The position numbers and the translations under genes are program-made. From assembly GCF_019429565.1 (NCBI RefSeq), contig NZ_JAHXSA010000001.1:186001-250000 (forward strand): a DNA stretch of 64,000 bases. The letters run 5' to 3'. This DNA is from Schaalia sp. ORNL0103 (GTDB lineage: Bacteria; Actinomycetota; Actinomycetes; Actinomycetales; Actinomycetaceae). Below, one piece after another: positions 61,465 through 64,000 of the stretch (positions within the stretch are counted from its first letter, which is position 1; each line of letters begins with the position of its first letter). The notes under the pieces were generated by a model. It saw only the letters and a list, made by a program, of their open reading frames with translations. It had not been told where the DNA came from and made no database searches.

Positions 61465-61478
61465 CGGGAACGTTCCCG
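61465..61478. promoter_or_regulatory. LacI-type operator palindrome 1
   Basis: CGGGAACGTTCCCG, a perfect 14-bp palindrome with central CG, the usual form of LacI/GalR-family operators. It lies ~37 nt downstream of the promoter candidate and 70 nt before the binding-protein start, where a repressor would block transcription. Confidence 0.7.
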
Positions 61479-61548
61479 CCAGTCGCGTTACAGAGAGGCA
61501 ACGCGATCACTGGAACCCCCGGTGCCCCTGACAAGGAAGGAGCGCAGC

Positions 61549-62802
61549 GTGCGCCCCACTATCTCCAAGTTCCTCGCACTCGGTGCGACCGCCTCGGCCT
61601 TCGCTCTGCTCGCAGGCGCGTGCGGATCGGGTAGCACCAGCTCCAGCGGTGGTTCTGCTTCGGACCAGGTCCACCAGATGTACACCTGGGTCTCCACGGA
61701 TAACGACCGCGCCCAGTGGCAGTCCTTCGTGGACGCGGCCAAGGAGAAGGATCCCAACTTCACCCTGACCTTCGACGGCCCGGCCTTCAACGACTACTGG
61801 ACCAAGGTCAAGACCCGCATGGTCGCCTCCGATGCGCCCTGCATCCTCACGACCCAGGCAGCCCGCGCGCAGGAGCTGTCCGGCCTGCTTGAGCCTCTCG
61901 ACTCCTACATGGAAGCCGCCGGCATCAAGGCCTCCGACTACAACGCTGCGATGATGCAGGGAATGACGGTTGATGGCAAGGTTCTGGCCCTGCCCTACGA
62001 TGCTGAGCCCGACGTCCTGTACTACAACCGTGAGATGTTTGAGAAGGCCGGCCTGCAGGCCCCCTCGACCTCCTACACGACTGAGCAGTTCCTCAAGGAC
62101 GCCAAGGCGCTGACGGGGGATGGCAAGTACGGCATCGCCGTCAAGCCGCTCCTCCTGGGCAATGCCCCCGGTGACTTCGGTATCTCATTCGGCGGCCAGG
62201 TTTCTGCGGACGGCAAGAACACCCTGACGGATCCCAAGTTCGTTGAGGGCGTCCAGTTCGCCTTCGACCTGGTCCACAAGGAGCAGGTCGCGGTTGCCCC
62301 GAACGCTGCCGACAACGACGGCCCCGCGCAGACCGCCTTCACCTCCGGCACCGCCGCGATGATCGTGGACGGCCCGTGGATGTACGGCTCCTTCGAGAAG
62401 GAGCTGGGCGATAAGCTCGGTGTCGCCGTCATCCCGACCCCCACGGGTCAGCCTCGTGCGGTTATCCAGGGTTCTGGCTTCGGCATCGCGAAGTCCTGCC
62501 CGGACAAGCAGGCTGCCTTCGACGTCCTCAAGCAGCTGGTCACCCCCGAGGTCATCGGCACTGTCGCTGACAAGCAGGGCACCGTTCCCTCCGTTGAGTC
62601 CGCGATGGACAAGTGGGCTGCCAACAAGCCCGCGGATACCGCCGCGGCCGTGCAGGCTCTGCTCGACAATGGCACCCCGCTGGTGACGACCACGACGTGG
62701 AACCAGATCAACACGTCCTTCCAGCAGTACTCGCCTGAGGGCTTCCGCGGCACCAAGACCGCGCTGGATATCCTCACCGATCTGCAGAACTCCGCTGGCT
62801 GA
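61549..62802 (+). CDS. Sugar ABC transporter substrate-binding lipoprotein
   Basis: 417 aa from GTG 61549 after AAGGAAGGAG. Lipobox LAGAC (Cys25) and a Gly/Ser spacer, then a family 1 extracellular solute-binding fold: MYTWVSTDNDRAQWQSFVDAAKEKDP, DGKVLALPYDAEPDVLYYNREMFEKAGL, FTSGTAAMIVDGPWMYGSFEKELG and GFGIAKSCPDKQAAFDVLKQL. The substrate is probably an oligosaccharide or similar sugar. It heads an operon with the two permeases downstream; no ATPase is seen inside the window. Confidence 0.92.
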   Translation: MRPTISKFLALGATASAFALLAGACGSGSTSSSGGSASDQVHQMYTWVSTDNDRAQWQSFVDAAKEKDPNFTLTFDGPAFNDYWTKVKTRMVASDAPCILTTQAARAQELSGLLEPLDSYMEAAGIKASDYNAAMMQGMTVDGKVLALPYDAEPDVLYYNREMFEKAGLQAPSTSYTTEQFLKDAKALTGDGKYGIAVKPLLLGNAPGDFGISFGGQVSADGKNTLTDPKFVEGVQFAFDLVHKEQVAVAPNAADNDGPAQTAFTSGTAAMIVDGPWMYGSFEKELGDKLGVAVIPTPTGQPRAVIQGSGFGIAKSCPDKQAAFDVLKQLVTPEVIGTVADKQGTVPSVESAMDKWAANKPADTAAAVQALLDNGTPLVTTTTWNQINTSFQQYSPEGFRGTKTALDILTDLQNSAG

Positions 62803-62818
62803 TCCCAGCTCACCATGA

Positions 62819-62852
62819 ACGAGGCCGGGGCCGCTCGGTTCCCCGGCCTCGT
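62819..62852 (+). terminator. Intra-operon hairpin after the binding-protein gene
   Basis: ACGAGGCCGGGG / CCCCGGCCTCGT with a 10-nt loop followed by TTT. Same terminator sequence as at 54245 and elsewhere. Placed between binding protein and permease genes, it probably causes partial termination, giving more binding protein than permease. Confidence 0.8.
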
Positions 62853-62868
62853 TTCGTGGGTTTCTTCC

Positions 62869-62882
62869 CGTTAGCGCTAACG
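62869..62882. promoter_or_regulatory. LacI-type operator palindrome 2
   Basis: CGTTAGCGCTAACG, a perfect 14-bp palindrome 57 nt before the permease start. It differs in sequence from the operator at 61465, so a second regulator may control the permease genes. Confidence 0.65.
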
Positions 62883-62939
62883 ACGGCGTGAGCGGGACTG
62901 CACAACCCACTGACACTCGACGAAAGGTGTGCAAAGCTC

Positions 62940-63923
62940 ATGAGCGTTGACACTGTGAAACCCGGCCGCGAGGCGCCCTCGGGCGCGGCTGGCGCGGGGG
63001 AGGCGAAGGCCTCCAAGCGCGGTAAAGACTCCGCGCGCGCTGAGGGTCGGCGCGGTGATGGACTGCGCGCCCTCATCTACCTCTCGCCCGGAATGACGGG
63101 CTTCCTTGTCTTCATCGTCCTGCCCCTGATCGCGTCCCTTGTGATCTCCTTCTACGACTGGTCGATCTTCGGCGGCGGCCGCTTCATCGGAGTGGAAAAC
63201 TACCGGCGCATGCTCAGCGGCGAGGACCCGGCGTTCTGGACGGTCATGCGCAACACCGTCGTGTTCGCCGCCTGCTACACGGCGCTGAACCTGGTGATCT
63301 CGATTGGCCTGAGCTACTGGCTCCAGCGCGTTCCCGAATGGCTCAGCCGCATCCTGCGCGTCATCTCCTTCATCCCGGTCGTCACGCCGATGGTCGGTAA
63401 CGCGCTGATCTGGCGCCTCATGCTCTCCGACAACGGCGTGGTCAACTCGGCCCTGGCCGTCTTCGGTATCGAACACATCCCCTTCCTGAACCACCCGGCT
63501 CTCGCGATGGGCTCGTTGCTCATGATGAGCCTGTGGCAGGGCCTGGGCTACAACATCGTCGTGCTGACGGCTGGCCTCAACGGCCTGAACACCTCGGTGC
63601 TCGAGGCCGCGACGATCGACGGCTGCAACGGCGTCCAGCGCTTCTTCAAGGTCGTCTTCCCGATGATTTCTCCGACCGTCTTCTTCTGCACGGTCATGAC
63701 GATCATCGGCGCCTTCAAGGTCTTCGCTCAGCCCTACTTCCTGACGCTGGGCGGCCCGGGCGAGGCGACCAACACGATCGTGCTGGCCCTGTACCGCAAC
63801 GGTTTCTCTTTCGACAAGCTCGGCTACGCGTCCGCGATGGCGTGGGTGCTCTTCGTGATTGTCATGACGGTGACGGCCCTGCAGTTCGCTGGCCAGAAGA
63901 AGTGGGTGAACTACGATGCATAA
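62940..63923 (+). CDS. Sugar ABC transporter permease, MalF-like
   Basis: 327 aa. A charged, Ala/Gly-rich cytosolic N-terminus (~40 residues) precedes six membrane helices. The EAA loop reads EAATIDGCNGVQRFFKVVFPMISPT, the contact site for the ATPase. LGGPGEATNTIVLALYRNGF is typical of MalF/UgpA-like permeases. Its stop lies inside the start of the next permease gene (8-bp overlap), so the two are coupled. The ribosome binding site is weak (GAAAGG at 13 nt). Confidence 0.92.
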   Translation: MSVDTVKPGREAPSGAAGAGEAKASKRGKDSARAEGRRGDGLRALIYLSPGMTGFLVFIVLPLIASLVISFYDWSIFGGGRFIGVENYRRMLSGEDPAFWTVMRNTVVFAACYTALNLVISIGLSYWLQRVPEWLSRILRVISFIPVVTPMVGNALIWRLMLSDNGVVNSALAVFGIEHIPFLNHPALAMGSLLMMSLWQGLGYNIVVLTAGLNGLNTSVLEAATIDGCNGVQRFFKVVFPMISPTVFFCTVMTIIGAFKVFAQPYFLTLGGPGEATNTIVLALYRNGFSFDKLGYASAMAWVLFVIVMTVTALQFAGQKKWVNYDA

Positions 63924-64000
63924 CAAGCGCGTATCAACGACGATTTCGGTCGTCCTCCTGGGGCTGATCGCGGTCGCGTTCCTCTTCCCCTTCGCGTGGA
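63916..64000 (+). CDS. Sugar ABC transporter permease, second subunit (3' end outside window)
   Basis: Only the first 28 codons are present: MHNKRVSTTISVVLLGLIAV and then AFLFPFAW, a first membrane helix as in MalG/UgpE-type permeases. It overlaps the previous gene by 8 bases. The type is inferred from position and from the start of the sequence. Confidence 0.75.
   Translation, partial: MHNKRVSTTISVVLLGLIAVAFLFPFAW

Overview
The window is high-GC DNA from an actinobacterium. Gene content and order fit the Actinomycetaceae, probably an oral Actinomyces or Schaalia species. The order tatD - rpfB - rsmA - ispE - (ABC-F) - glmU - prs - rplY is the conserved actinobacterial arrangement also known from mycobacteria. 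A second conserved run is dapE - LOG - DUF3117 - O-methyltransferase - mrp - DUF1003 - MgtE-like - stress protein. LAxTG-type cell-wall sorting signals, a predicted alpha-1,3-glucanase of family GH87, glycogen phosphorylase and sugar ABC transporters fit a plaque or mucosal lifestyle. The species assignment is an inference; no rRNA gene is present.

Layout: 0-11 kb is housekeeping: the end of an FtsX-type permease, a DJ-1-like protein, TatD, RpfB and an RpfB-like paralogue, a DUF4230 protein, RsmA, IspE and an ABC-F ATPase. An intergenic region at 5.8-6.4 kb carries two arrays of contiguous 19-bp units in mirrored orientation. 11.1-16.7 kb is an accessory block set between the ABC-F gene and tRNA-Gln/glmU: three tandem immunity-like paralogues, a secreted GH87 glucanase, a Cys-rich DUF1540 protein and a TetR regulator. 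16.8-31.8 kb is mostly core: tRNA-Gln, a GlmU lacking its acetyltransferase active site, Prs, L25, a GDP-mannose-type pyrophosphorylase, a BMP-type lipoprotein, a shrunken phosphohexomutase relative, DapE, LOG, the mrp/MgtE cluster and PepP. 31.9-34.4 kb holds asparaginase plus an amino-acid permease. 34.6-38.7 kb has a PHP phosphoesterase, MarC and two LAxTG-anchored surface proteins. 39.1-43.6 kb has glycogen phosphorylase and a YtrA-type GntR regulator with its ABC transporter.

43.6-51.5 kb is the most irregular stretch. It holds a membrane-anchored AlbA_2 protein, an ankyrin protein, and an intact ISL3-family element with a perfect 8-bp target duplication that has split the fourth codon of a membrane-protein gene. 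A malic enzyme gene is bracketed by two related non-coding regions. These are built from further mirrored arrays of 19-20-bp units, whose sequence changes from array to array while the period and dyad centre stay the same. These arrays are the best candidate for something undescribed.

51.6-64 kb holds a DEAD-box RNA helicase, a MiaE-like ferritin-fold protein, DUF3107, the AdnA/AdnB-type helicase-nuclease pair for double-strand break resection, and the start of a sugar ABC transporter operon with two different LacI-type operator palindromes.

Recurring small-scale features: many genes end in a hairpin built on the same ACGAGGCC(GGGG) word, and several genes (rsmA, manC-like, pepP, the PHP protein, the IS-split gene, the MiaE-like gene) have a -10-like hexamer 6-7 nt before the start codon and no ribosome binding site, as expected for leaderless mRNAs.
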